Source: Allium sativum (taxonomy: Eukaryota; Streptophyta; Magnoliopsida; Asparagales; Amaryllidaceae). Taken from it: a stretch of DNA of 64,000 nt. Positions 11,012 through 22,480 of this stretch are shown piece after piece. The DNA is taken from NCBI GenBank assembly GCA_030737875.1, contig CM060925.1, positions 485,251,514 through 485,315,513 of the forward strand, in the 5' to 3' direction. Every line of letters starts with the position of its first letter. Position 1 is the stretch's first letter. The position numbers were made by a program, and so were the translations under genes. The notes beneath the pieces were generated by a model that was given only the letters and a program-made list of their open reading frames with translations, made no database searches and had not been told where the DNA came from.

Positions 11012-14000
11012 GTCATTTTGTTGTAGTGGATTATTTTAAATAATAATGACAAGAAATTTATTTTGAATAGAATTAGAATGTAAATATTTATTTGAATCGA
11101 CGTTAGAATATAAATATTTATTTTTAATTATAAAAGGAATTGAAAATGGCGCGGTAGTTTGAAAATTCGATTTCAAATTTCAAATTTCAAACTTCAAATG
11201 AATGTATAGGATTCAAAATAAACCGGATTTTAGCGAAACCAAAAATATTAGAATCGATTTGAAAATATCTTTCCAACGAATCCGAAAAATTGAAATTTCA
11301 TAGCGGGAATAAAAAGTTATGTCCAGTTGAAAATTCAGAATAGTCGCTATGGAATTATAACCCTTAAAAATGGAAATTTTGCAAATGACCTCCGTTTTCG
11401 ACGACACCACTTTTGTTGGATCCGGTATGTTGAATTGTTGCTAGATCCCAAAAATCATAATTTTATGAAACAATATGTGAGCGTGGCGAAGTAAAACGTG
11501 TTTTGACAGTTTCAGTCAATTTGGATCGACCAGAAATTGGCCATTTTTCAGACGGTCTCCAAATTTGATGAAATTAGTTTTGTTAGAACCGTATCATCAA
11601 TACAAAGCTAGAAGATATTTTTTGGGAATTTTTAGAGTCCGTATGTAGCCCCGGTAAAGTGAAATGTGCTTTTAAATTCAATATATAGATTTATATTTTG
11701 ATTTTGATGAAAACCGATCGAAACAGCCAAAATGGTTTACGATACATATCCCATTGTGTTCGTAATGGGGGTAATTAGTTATGGACGACAGTCGGTGGGT
11801 TTGATTTCGAGTTTGAAATAAAAAGTTGCTTTTTGAAAAATAAATTAATTAAATATATATATTAATATATATACTCTCTTTCTCTCTCCCTTCAGAAGTC
11901 AACCGTTCAAAATAAAATAAAATAAAAACCTGCGCTTGCCCTCGTCGCCCCCCTTCCATCCACCGCACCACAGTAGGTGGGCCGCCTCCTTCGCCAAACC
12001 CCGTCCTCCAATCCATCTCCTTCCCTCCTGTGCAAAGCTCCAAACCTTAATTCGAGGAAAACCGCTGCGCCTCCGCCCCTGGCCCACACCCCGATCACCG
12101 CCGACACCCTGTCACCCACCTAGCCTCCAGCGCCTCCCCCTGATCCCCCACCTCTGACCATAGACCCTCCTTCTTTATAAAGACTCGATTTTTAATTGTT
12201 CAAGACCTGAAACCTTCGTTTCTCCGCTGCCTCCGGCCAATGTGGTGCCGCCGCCGACCGTCAGTGGCTTCCCCGTGTCTCCTCCTCCACTCCGACACCG
12301 CATATGAGTTTTGTTTTTATTTTAAATTCATATATGTAAATAAAAAGGTAATTTTTACAACTAAAAATGCGGTCTTTGTTTAACTAAAAATGCAGTCTTT
12401 GTTTAAATAAAAATGTGGTTTTATCATATATGTAGAGTAATAAAAATATGATTTTTATATTATAGAAGTAAAAAAAATATGATTTTTATATTATATACGT
12501 AATAAAAATTTGATCTTTATATATTAGAGATAGGATAAAAATACGAATTTTATATATGAAGTGACGATATAAAAATGTGATTTTTATCATATGTGTAGCA
12601 AAGAAAAAATATGATTTTTATCGGTTAAATGGCATTGTAAATATATTTTTATATTCACTAGCGACAAAAAGATTTGGTTTTTATCTATATAATAGCGGCT
12701 TAAAAATGTGTTTTTTATCTATGTAGCGTTTTTGTAAAAATATGAAATTATTTTTAGAAAGATAAAAATATAATTTTTAGCCTATGTATGTTATTTATAA
12801 AATAATCATACAAAGAAATAATTATTGATTGGTTAAAAATATAATTTTTAACATAGGTATACTACATAGATTGACAATCAAAGCACGGCGGAGTGGAACC
12901 CAAAGGTGAGAACTTCTCGCTTTTATTTCATTTACTAGTTAAAATATATACTAGGATGCAGACGGTGCTTAGCAGCACCCGACACTCGTCGTCCACAAAC
13001 CATGTCTGACTTGTTTGTTTGATTGATGTGTTGTGAAAATTGATTTTGTGATGTGGAATGAAATGTTAAAAATATTCATATGTGAATAAATAGTTTGAAC
13101 AATAAAAATCACATTTTTATTATGTATATGAAGTAAATAAAATATTCAAGTTGAATAAAATATTTAAATAATAAAAATATCATTTTTATTGTATATATGG
13201 ATTGAATAATATATTCAAAAGTTGAGATAAATATTCATTTACAAACCGAACAGTTTGTTTATGTACACCAATTTATTTGATATTGATTGGGATGATAAAT
13301 TTTATACATCGCCCAACTGCACAAATAATTAACAGTATTTGTCATTTGAAAACCCCACATGGGTATTGGGATAATATTTGTCATACACTGATCCCAATAA
13401 TTAGTGATATATCAATTGATGGGTTGACAAACTATGTTAGCGTTATTTATTTATTTTAATGCTTATACGGTTGTAGAATACACTCTGGATGTTGTTTGAA
13501 TTTTTAACGATTGTTTATCGTCATTGTTATATACATGTGATGTTGAAATCCATATAACTGAAATTATATGGTAATTGATTGAGTCTGATTCCAGTTCAGA
13601 ATTAACGAATATTTCAAAATAATATTCAGTGAATATTGAAATGTGAAGCCGTGTTAAGTAGTTAAACGCCATTTTAAAACGAACGGGAATTTGGTTTATT
13701 TTATTCATTTTATAACGAATATCGAAAAGTGATTTCAAAATCTGATGTTTTGAAAATATTGAAATGATATAGAATATTCAATTTTGATTTGAATTGGAAA
13801 TTTAGTTGAAATCGATTTAAAATGAACTGAAATTGAATTGATATTGAAATTGAATTGAAATCAATTTGAAATGAATTAAAGACGAATTTATAATGGAAAA
13901 TTAAATTTTGATTTGAATTGAAGATGAAGTAGAAATTGTTTTGAAACCGAATTTAAAACAATGTATAAAATACGTTTTAAATGGAAATCGACAAAATATA

Positions 14001-17000
14001 TAATATATATTATATATATAATATAATGGCCTGAATAGAACACGCCGCGATGCGGCAGTTCGCGAATTTCGACCATTGACTTCGAATGGACGTTACGGGA
14101 GATCTGACCGTCGGATTCTCCTAAAACCGGAACCGCTGGGTTCATATTGAAAAGAGCTTTCTAACGAATACAAGAAATTAGAAATCTATCGATTGGATTT
14201 GGAATTATGTCCAAATCAAATTTGGAAAAGGTCACTGTAAGTGCAGTTCGATGGCCGTTTATGGAAATCGACTGTACGGGCCTTGCTAAAATTATTAAAA
14301 ATATCAATAATTTGTGTAAATTCGTAATAAATGATTTAAAAAGAATTGGGATGAAAAATCCCATATTTGAAAAGATAAAAATGTTTTTATCAAAATGAAC
14401 TAGTTATGAACTAGAAAAATAAATAAATTGGATTTGAAATGGTTTTAAAAATAACCGGAATTTCCAATATACGAATTGGAATGGATTTGAATTGAAATTA
14501 TCTTCAGAATATTTCGATATTGGATTTCGTGATTATACGGATATTGGGGAGGAATTTGGAAGATATATATATATCGTTATTCCAATACAATATTTGTTGG
14601 TTTCAGAATTTGATATTGAATATAAGCCGATATAATTTCTATTCAGAGCCTTGTATTTAATATCAAATTGGATTTTGGGTTTGTCGTGAAAGGTATCTTT
14701 AATAATACTATTCTTGAACCGAATGTAGTTAAGAAAATTAGAAACTGACTGGAGGTTAGTTAAGTTGAATGGTTTCCTGGGTATTGACCTGATGCTGGTT
14801 TCGGCCTTCAGGGTTAATACTTAGGGAATTATTCTCTTACTAATTTACGGTTAGAGACTGATTGGATTTTGGGTTTGTTGTGAAGTATTTTTTCAACGAC
14901 ATTCGTTCTTTAACCCGATTTACAGTGAAATGAGATTTGGAATTTATAAATCTTTTTATTAAGATTTAATAGGAATTTTCCAAAGTAAAGTTTTCCAATT
15001 TAATATATTTAATTGGAATTGAACTGAAATTGGTCTTTGGGTTTATCATGAACGATGTTTTAAATATTCTTTAACCCGATTAACAATGGAGTTAAGAGAA
15101 TCAGAAACTAACTGGAGATTAGTTAAGTTGAATGGTTTCTTGGGTATTGATCTGATGTTGGTTTCGGCCTTCGGGGTTAGCACTTAGGGGATTGTTCACT
15201 TGCTAATTTACGGTTAGAGGCTGATGGAATAGAATGTGATTTTGGGTTTATCGTGAACCGTGTTTTAAATGACATTGGTTCTTTAACCCAGTTAAAGACA
15301 GAAAAATGTTTGAAATGATATCCAAAGGAAGATAAAAGAATAAATTTAAAGAATTTATCTTTGATAAAATTAATGGAAACCTTTCCCAAAGTATGTGAAT
15401 ATTTAAATAAAAAAATATTCAGAATTAGAATGAGGCGTATGTTGTGGCTTATAACACTTGTTTATTATATACGCGAGTTATTCGGAAAGGACGGGTTTAT
15501 ACCCATTCTGAATAACCGATTCAATGATATGTCGACGATGAAGACGATGGTTGAAAACCGGAGGTCTTTACATTGTTTGGATGATTACTGATGTCTTGAT
15601 TGAGCTGTAGACCCAAGTCGAGGTAATAAATGGTGATCAACCAGGCGTACTTGGAGATCGACGGATATGCGAGGACCTCTCCCCTGTATTGGACATGTGG
15701 GGGAGGAATAAGGTGCCTCCGATTTCGTTCAGACCCAGAACGGACTTATAAATGGATTGTGTGTCTGACATTGGATTTTATTCTGTGCTGATTGATTTCT
15801 ATTAAATATATATCTGTTTGGCGGTGGAGAATTTATTCTCTTGCCTAACGCCCTTCTCTGGGACGTACGAGCTCAGAGGTTATATATCGATAGATATCAG
15901 TCGCATGGCATGAATTGCCTGTGTGGCATGCTGAGATGCAGTGATCAAGGCTTTTGTTGAAAAGCAGAGTTTTGTAGTTGATGATCAAAGCACGACTTTA
16001 ATACAGCGTAGCTTTGTGTATGGCGTTAATTCGCGAGCCTCACACCTCGGTATGAGTTAAAAATGGGATAAGGACCGTTGGGAGAAAACGACGTTTCTTT
16101 CTAGTTATGGGTGGTGTTAGCGTTTTACAAGCCCTGACATCGTTGATTATTATACCTTTGTGGATGTTGGAATGCGAGGCGCCTCGGATATATCGGTCTC
16201 TTCGTAGCCGATGGATAAGTCCGATAGGACTGGGAAACGAGTGTTCAAGAATAACTAATCCTCAAACGTAACGGAGGACCGGACCAGCCGATTCTAAGGG
16301 CTACCCAGAGTGTGTAGTCCTGGGGCATTTCCTAGAGTGTCTCAAAGCCGGTGAGGAGCTTGCCTCTTGCCTCGACTCATGACGGAAATCCAATTTCCAA
16401 TACGTGATATTTCGGTTTTATTTGTAGAGCCTAGTATGGCGACATGATAGATGGTACCCATGTCGCCTACGATTGATACATTTATATTTGAAGTTGTTTT
16501 GACACTATACACTTATAATAGTATCAAATGATTTGTTTTAAACGTACCAAGCATGTTTGGCTATTATAAGGGAAAACTCTATCCTCCGGCTTGCGTTGCA
16601 TTATGTGATGGGACCTAGGTCTTATAATAGCTACATTTTTTCAAAAAGCATTGCGCTGTTTATCCTATGCACTAGTATTCTTGGGAGGAAACCCGTTCCG
16701 TGTTATACGGCGTGGTCCCTTGAATTACTCTCTTTTAAAGTAAAGTTTTAAATAACTATTTTAGTTCTCACACCAGTCACATGACTGACCTGGAGTTTAT
16801 TTGTTTAACCTAAACTCTGGGTGCCCCTATTTTCCACACGGGCAGCTAGTAGTTTTGGTTTTGCAGATTTATATTCACAGGATCCTGGTTTACAGCTGGA
16901 ATGATATTCAGAAAGCTGTATATCTGTGTATCTCTTTCAGTTGTGTTTGTATTATTTTCCGCTGCTATGTAATGTATTGTATCAAATGTATATTATTTGT

Positions 17001-17136
17001 TTGTACTCTGTATATTCTTGTACTCTGATGTAAATTGTTGTAATAAGCAATGAAATGTTCTTCTGTTTATGTTCTGATTCGTCCTATTCTCAAAGCAATT
17101 CGTTCTTTCCTTCACGGGGAAGTTCGGGTCGTCTCA

Positions 17137-17141
17137 AAAGT
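17137..17141. repeat. Target-site duplication AAAGT, right copy (LARD A)
   Basis: This is an exact copy of 708-712 and marks the right edge of LARD A. Beyond it the broken Y gene resumes. Confidence 0.9.
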
Positions 17142-18335
17142 GGAACCAATATTTACGAAGATAAAAGACATATGAAAACCAGAAAGAAAAGGCTGTACAG
17201 AAAACTATCGTTTGACAAGAGATCATCGCAAACTCATCAAGTTTGAAGATAAAGAGGGCAGTGTAGTGTTGATAATGTCTTCAGAAGAATGGGGAAGTAT
17301 TAAAATTACATCAACATTCTGAATCCACAAAGAAGACCCAGAGGGATTGGCATGGTTACGAAAATAATGCATGTTTAATTCTTGTTCTAGCAAATTCAAA
17401 ATCCTGGAGAGTCAGGCACATGAACACGGTTAACAAATTCATTACCCATGGCCGTCGTTAGAGAAAAGTCGGCAACAGGAATAACACTAGTGGAAAGTGC
17501 AATATAATTGGAGGTATGTTGCTCACCATACTCAACAACAATATCCTTGCCGAGGGAAGAAGATGCAGATGCATCATTTTTTTGCTTTTTCGAAACTGCT
17601 TCATCAACAGTCATGATAAGTTTTCTTTTAGCCACGGCCTTAGATCAAGCAAGAGCATCCAGAGTAGATTTCCCAGCAGTGGCCTTAGTAGCTAACCAAA
17701 AGCAATGACATCAAAAAAAAAAGTAAAATCAAATGACCTGAATATGAAGTGAAAATTAGTAAAGTCACCATTGAAGGAAAATACTTACTTGAAGCACACA
17801 AAAACAACAGGGTCAGCGAAGTAAAAGGTTTGAGCCTGAAGTTAGTTGTTTAGCACCAGGAAAAGGGATGTATGGTTGCCCTAAAATCTTTAGTCCTGAA
17901 GGGAGAAATGAATGCTTCTGGAGGTTGTTCAATGTCAGCAAAAGGGATCACTTTCGCAATTTCTCGGAAGCCTTATATATTGCATCAACAACCTGAACTT
18001 CCTCGCCACTTAGAATTTTCTTCATGGGAGTGGAAACTAAACAAAAAAGAAAGGTTGTGAACTGCATAGAGATGACACAATAAACACAGAAGAATAAAAC
18101 TCTATAGAAGTGGTAAAAGTGCCTGTGATACCCGGAGGGCATCTAATATAGAAAAAATGTATCTCCCAGCCCTTGAATTGTTGATTCCGTTGCCGTTCAA
18201 TTTCTTTGAAGGATTCGCGCGACGGATAAGCATATCCAGTCCTTTAACTGCTGACAGTTTCAACAAATGATGAAGGCAGGAACTAAGGGAAGATTGTCCC
18301 AACTCAAGCACCAGAAGCTCAAGGCATAGAAGACA

Positions 18336-18388
<53 letters not shown>

Positions 18389-18699
18389 GGGTTAGTTGAA
18401 TGTGAGCTAGCCTTAAATGTTGTAAGAACCTTGAAATGAAGTCTGGGAAGGGAAATAATCCGTCATGCCAGATGTGGATGGCTGAATATGGAAAGAATCC
18501 TTCTAGAGGATTCTAAATGGTATCTTTTTCGGAGGCAGGAATGGTGTCAACTCCAGTCATATGAAAGCTTTCAAGAATAACTTTTACTTTATCCTAAGTT
18601 CAAATGAAAGAATTCTAGGGGCATTATCCCTTCTTTGGCTTAGGGATAGACTGAAGAACTTCTGGATTCGATTCACCAATGCTTTGCTTCTCAGACATG
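17142..18699 (-). pseudogene. 5' part of the broken Transposase_28-like gene (element Y)
   Basis: On the minus strand a start is visible at 18699 (MSEKQSIGESNPEVLQS). It is followed, after stops and a frameshift, by a segment typical of the putative plant transposon (Transposase_28) domain: EGFFPYSAIHIWHDG, LFPFPDFISRFLQHLRLAH. The TA microsatellite at 18337-18387 sits directly after this in the reading direction. Further on come VFYALSFWCLSWDN, FKGWEIHFFYIRCPPG and, near 18050-17950, STPMKKILSGEEVQVVDAIY. A Ser/Lys-rich stretch (17635-17396; LIMTVDEAVSKKQKNDAS) precedes the coiled coil at 1-712. At least one intron-like border is seen (TTCTTTTTTGTTTAG before STPMKK). The role of this protein family in Tat elements is unknown. 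It is non-functional here. Confidence 0.6.
18337..18387. repeat. (AT)n microsatellite, about 50 bp
   Basis: An uninterrupted AT dinucleotide run lies inside the Transposase_28-like domain of the Y gene, where conserved residues would be expected. It either expanded after the gene died or helped break it. Confidence 0.95.
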
Positions 18700-18948
18700 A
18701 TGCTACCAGGTGATAGTGTTCCATAAAACATATTAGCACAATAATTCAGTAAAAGCGTATATGAACTGTTTACAAGTTCGGAACCATCATGAAAATTTAT
18801 CACTATTATTCATCCAACATTAGTATGGAAATTAGGATGTATTATGAATCGCTAGAATAAGGTTCTCAATAAAATTCACACATGGTCATGCACTACAAAT
18901 ATGCTTAAAAATGATTAAGCTATCTGTAATGTATACTTTGTTATTTAC
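18700..18948. other. Unassigned AT-rich sequence between Y gene and element X
   Basis: There is no reading frame or repeat I can name. By position it would be the leader of the Y gene or the sequence before its LTR. The last five bases (TTTAC, 18944-18948) should be the left target duplication of X, whose partner is outside the window. Confidence 0.5.
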
Positions 18949-19331
18949 TGTTGAAGGTAAAATATGTCGTAAACGCCTAAGATTCTCAATTACTTAAGAA
19001 TTATAGTTTGCATGGAAAAGTAATTGCGGAAAGCAATAAATAACATAAGGAATTTATAGTGGTTCAGTCTCGCGAGAGGCCTACGTCCACTTTGGAAGAG
19101 TCGTCGGAATATTGTTCATAACAAAGAGTTACAAGATTGAGACTATCTCATGACATTCCTTACATCTCTAAGTTATATGAGGTCGTAATGGTCATATGCA
19201 AATATTAGGCAAAAGACACTTTTGCCCTTCTTCTTCCTCAAAGCATAGATGTCATTAAAGAGACTACTTGGAACTCTCAAGAGATGTCAAATCACCAAAT
19301 TCCAACCCCTTTGAAGTGTGAGCTTGAGGGA

Positions 19332-19339
19332 TATTTATA
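19332..19339 (-). promoter_or_regulatory. TATA box of element X LTR
   Basis: TATAAATA on the minus strand lies in a good position to start the transcript that runs toward 18949. It supports the minus orientation of X. Confidence 0.65.
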
Positions 19340-19378
19340 GTGCAGTGGTTAGGTAGGAGTAGGTAAGAGTAGGTAGAA

Positions 19379-19500
19379 GTACGGGATCACACCAGAAATC
19401 TCGTATCCCGCAGGGCCAGCCACCAGAATCTCGAACCCCGTAGTATGCATGCCCAAAAACTCGTACCCCATAGGGTACGAAGAATATAGGGATGGATACA
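19379..19500. repeat. Palindromic CGTACCCC/GGGGTACG motifs in X U3
   Basis: At least three copies of an imperfect palindrome of the type CTCGTACCCCATAGGGTACG or CTCGAACCCCG lie just upstream of the minus-strand TATA. Closely related motifs recur at 22908-22985, upstream of the aORF TATA, and at 23376-23530 inside the aORF. Confidence 0.6.
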
Positions 19501-20712
19501 AGGAGTCGAGGTAAATAGGGAATATGTAACACCCCACCCCCACTAGGATCACTCCTTAGAATGTACTAGCTTTGGAGGGGCGTTATTGTGAAGGTAATCA
19601 TGCACAGAGATATCGCAAGACAGAATAAATATAAGTAAATATAAGTAAAGCAGCGGTAGAAGATAAAAACCCATCATCGTCATCTCAGAAAGTCGACATA
19701 GTCAAGTACATAATATCAAAATGTCATGATCCAAAATACATCATCAGTCTAGATACGTGGTAACAAAATACATGGTAAAACATCAGTACTAATCCCCAGA
19801 AATAAAAGATAAGCCACAGCTAGCTCAGATCCATACATGAGCTATCCAATAAGCAAGCCAAAGATCCACTAAGCAGATGTAGCCCCTCCCTGAGAACCTG
19901 TGGGGGGGGGGGGAACGGAAGAAAAGAAGCGGAAGAAAACAGGTCAGTCAAAAAGACTGAGTAAGCCCTACTACGATCAGTCTATAAACTAGTAAAGTTA
20001 ACAGTATGATGGAAACTGAGATGAACATACTGGAAACAGATAAAGGTGACATCACATAGACGGGATTAAACTTTGCACCACAGTGTACTAGCAAACCCAC
20101 AAAACAGATTTTGATCCCTTAGTCCAAACTTTGGCCCAATAACATGAAGTGACCTTAGTATAAGGTCCAGCCCAACGGTCTAGTCGATCGGCTCCCTATA
20201 AATCTAACACGTCGAGTGTTGGTGTCCATACGGCCCACATGGATGTAGTCAGACTGTGCTGGGTCCACCTTCGGGTGTATCAAGCCCTACGGTGTCAACC
20301 CCAGACACCCAAGCAATAATGCACAGTCTAAGCCTACTGGTACCCGTGCCTCGAGTTTGTCCAACATCGGACTACGTGCACGTCCGTAGCCCGCTGGACC
20401 CGCACCGCTGTACCACTCAGCCGTCGCTTTGGTCGCTTACATCAGTCCAGTAATCGTGCCCCGCCCTAGCCTAGCCCCTAGGGTTGTGAATGATACCAAA
20501 CTGGGATTACTGCTGGAACAGACCATGTTGCTAGGGTTTCTAAGAGGGTTAAGTGTGGTTTTAACCCCTCACTAATCCTGGATTAAATTAGTTAAGTGTA
20601 ACCACTTAACCCCATCTAATCCTCGCATCCCCATTATTGGTTATGTATTAGTGGGCCATGACTTAACCCTAATCATGAGGCATTAATTACTTAACGCACC
20701 CAATCTCTCACA

Positions 20713-20852
20713 TTAGACATCCGTGGTTACCTGGGAAGATTTACACCACGTCTAGGTCTAACCTCGGGTCTTACGGTGCAACATGACCAACTACCCACAT
20801 TAGACACCACGTTGTGGTTACCTGGGAAGATTTACACCACAACTAGGTCTAA
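20713..20852. other. Paired stem-loops in solo LTR 1
   Basis: Two adjacent imperfect inverted repeats are present. The first (20713-20761) has outer arms TTAGAC/GTCTAA and inner arms CGTGGT/ACCACG. The second (20800-20852) has outer arms TTAGAC/GTCTAA and inner arms TTGTGGT/ACCACAA. Each follows CACA and is followed by CCTCG. They correspond to the pairs in C, D and solo LTR 2, but the apical sequence (TACCTGGGAAGATTTAC) is shorter. Confidence 0.7.
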
Positions 20853-21108
20853 CCTCGAGTTGGCCATATCATGTTATCTAATGTCATGTCCATATTTACA
20901 AGTTAACATATACTTGGGTACACCTAACTTAATAGGTAAATTCCCAAGGGGTAGACCTAACTTAATAGGTAAATTCCCAATCTTTTAGTTTCATGTATTT
21001 TTACGTTTACCCAAACCCTCCCAACGTCATTATCTCGCTTATATATACGTCATAACGCATAAGGGTAAAAAGGTAACTTGGCAAAACATACATGATGAAC
21101 TTCACATA

Positions 21109-21528
21109 TCATAATACACATGCATACATGTTAAACTTGCAAATCATGTCATAGTGAACTCGCATAAACATGCATAGCTTATTAAATATGCATAACATGG
21201 TAAGGTGAACTTGCATAGTCATGCATAACCCATTAATCTTGCATAACATGGTGAGGTGATCTTGCATAAACATGCATAATCCATGAAACATGTAGAACAT
21301 GACATAATAAACTCGCATAAGCATGCATAACTTGTGAATCATGTAAAACATGGCATAGTAATCTCGCATATGCATGCATAACTTATAAAACATGTAAAAC
21401 ATGGTATGGTGAGTTCGCATAAGCATGCATAACTTATGAACCATATAAAACATGACATAGTGAGTCCGCATAAGCATGCATAACTTATGAATCATATAAA
21501 ACATGACATAGTGAGTCCACATAAGCAT
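21109..21528. repeat. Tandem repeats of about 60 bp in solo LTR 1
   Basis: About seven diverged units share GCATAAGCATGCATAACTTA and ACATGACATAGTGA-type segments. The unit length is a multiple of three, so one minus frame stays open for 139 codons (repeating MFYMIHKLCMLMR). I read this as repeat structure and not as a gene. C has a 24-bp array at the equivalent place. Confidence 0.75.
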
Positions 21529-21932
21529 GCATAATCAACTAAACCCACATAAATCTCAACTTTCACCAAACATTAACTTTAGAGTTTGTAAAGTGAAGGT
21601 AAGAGGGCTTACAAATATAAACAAGTCACAAATCCACCAAATAAGATGAAGAAGCCCTTTTAAAAACTCAAAGCAAAGCCTCAAATAAGAAAACCCTTTT
21701 GCAAAATCCCAAAACACAAACTTTAGCAAATCAAACTTGCTACTTAATGAAGTATGCAAGTTATTAAGCATTCATACAACATAGAAAAGGTTGTATGATC
21801 ATCATATCTTCATAGGATGTAACTTTGAGGAAGGTGGAGGCTAGGTTTTAGGGGGAGGCCATTTGGGGATTCAAATTGACATAGTTTAGTTGCTAGATTG
21901 ATTAATGAGGCTTTAGGGTAGGATTAGGGGTA

Positions 21933-21940
21933 TATTTATA
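21933..21940 (-). promoter_or_regulatory. TATA box of solo LTR 1
   Basis: TATAAATA on the minus strand is aligned in position with the TATA boxes of C (42001, 49597) and D (58832). Confidence 0.6.
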
Positions 21941-22075
21941 GAAGATTAGAGTGTTTTTAGCCCTAGGATTAACCCTAGATTAAGTTTGGCCCGTCAGATC
22001 TCGGATTTCTCTAGAACCAAGCCACATGACCCAACCCAAATCAGAAATGGTGCACCAGGCTGAGCTGCCTGGGCA

Positions 22076-22174
22076 CCCCCTGTCGACAGGGCTGTCGACA
22101 GGGCAGTCGACACCCTGGGTGCCTTGTCGACATGCCTGTCGACATGGGGCCCCCTGGCGGGAATTTTCCCGCCT
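22076..22174. repeat. GTCGAC palindrome block in U3 of solo LTR 1
   Basis: Five GTCGAC palindromes, most within CTGTCGACAGG-like arms, are followed by a perfect hairpin GGCGGGAA/TTCCCGCC (22157-22174). The block lies 136-234 bp upstream of the minus-strand TATA and is GC-rich in AT-rich surroundings. Confidence 0.75.
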
Positions 22175-22480
22175 AACCCTGATTAGCCCTAATCCGTTTT
22201 GTTTAATTTGAAATTTAAATCTGTTTTTAGTATAGGAGTTTCTGAAAACTTCAATGGGCCTTAACCGGGTCATACGGACTCCGATTTTCGAAAACTCGGA
22301 CTCTACTTCGTGTATTTTTCCGAGACGAACGCAATGGCATAGCCCGTTTCCCCTGATTCAGATTTTAGAATTAAATTCTGCCTCGATTTATGTTATAACA
22401 GTTTATTGAAAATACGGGTTGTTATAGAATAAGTTATTGGTTTGGCGATTTTTGGAGGAGTAGCGAGGTTCCTGTTGGCA

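Larger units (their letters stand above)
7945..11028 (+). mobile_element. Non-autonomous CACTA (En/Spm superfamily) transposon
   Basis: The termini are inverted repeats: CACTACAACAAAA at the left and TTTTGTTGTAGTG at the right. The 3-bp duplication GAT (7942-7944, 11029-11031) interrupts a sequence that is continuous in the other LARD A LTR, so the empty site is visible in the window. CACTA elements are defined by these ends and a 3-bp TSD. Subterminal repeats of ACAACGGTG lie at both ends (7981-8134, 10816-11011). No transposase is encoded. The interior holds AT-rich filler, a gene-like leader (9050-9545), a dense palindromic array (9826-10335) and a gene-like terminal exon (10490-10640). 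It must depend on a CACTA transposase supplied elsewhere. Confidence 0.92.
713..17136 (+). mobile_element. LARD A: non-autonomous retrotransposon with giant LTRs
   Basis: This is a complete element with TG...CA termini, flanking AAAGT duplications, a plus-strand primer-binding site after the left LTR and a polypurine tract before the right LTR. It is 16424 bp long, or about 13.3 kb without the nested CACTA element and its TSD. The two LTRs (~6.1 kb each) surround a 1058-bp internal region with no recognisable gag, protease, RT or integrase. This fits a large retrotransposon derivative (LARD). The LTR termini (TGTAACAACCCG), the initiator-Met primer site and the sequence before the polypurine tract (TTTCGAGGACGAAA; Tekay C has TTTCGGGGACGAAA) all match the Tekay elements here. 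Tekay proteins are therefore the likely source of mobilisation (inference). The LTRs differ at several percent of positions, so the insertion is much older than C or D. Confidence 0.9.
7866..17136 (+). repeat. 3' LTR of LARD A, interrupted by a CACTA element
   Basis: The LTR begins TGTAACAACCCGG and ends GTCGTCTCA. Without the CACTA insert and one TSD copy it is about 6184 bp, against 6095 bp for the 5' LTR, and it keeps the same order of landmarks: TATA/CT-rich site near 11870, C-rich leader 11935-12300, AT hairpin array 12350-12860, possible donor near 12907, duplication 14665-15230, polyadenylation-like end 16970-17060. Differences from the 5' LTR include many point changes, small indels and a short extra segment near 13025-13060. 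Confidence 0.9.
19525..22426 (-). mobile_element. Solo LTR 1, Tekay type (2902 bp)
   Basis: On the plus strand it begins TGTAACACCCC and ends GGGTTGTTATA, flanked by GAATA at 19520-19524 and 22427-22431. No internal region or partner LTR is present, so it is a solo LTR left by LTR-LTR recombination. The minus orientation follows from the minus-strand TATA (21933-21940). Landmarks shared with C and D include a G-rich run (19903-19914, twelve G) before GGAAGAAAAGA, the paired stem-loops (20713-20852), two GGTAGACCTAACTTAATAGG-type units (20929-20985), GCATAA-rich tandem repeats (21109-21528) and CGGACTCCGATTTTCGAAAA near the right end. The last bases are TATA rather than the usual TACA. Confidence 0.9.
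18949..22480 (-). repeat. 3' LTR of element X, interrupted by solo LTR 1
   Basis: The left edge (plus-strand TGTTGAAGG) is fixed by alignment with the 5' LTR piece at 37859-38163 (for example AAAATATGTCGTAAAC, GAGACTATCTCATG, TGGTCATATGCAAATATTAG). The right edge is uncertain. I place it at the CA of TTGGCA (22480) because a pyrimidine-rich run, a possible polypurine tract on the minus strand, follows. The minus-strand TATA at 19332 gives about 390 bp of R/U5. The matching right edge of the 5' LTR is not in the window, so the length is not proven. Confidence 0.6.

Noticed and set aside
21109..21528. 139-codon frame with repeating MFYMIHKLCMLMR
   Set aside because: Same effect from a ~60-bp tandem repeat in solo LTR 1.
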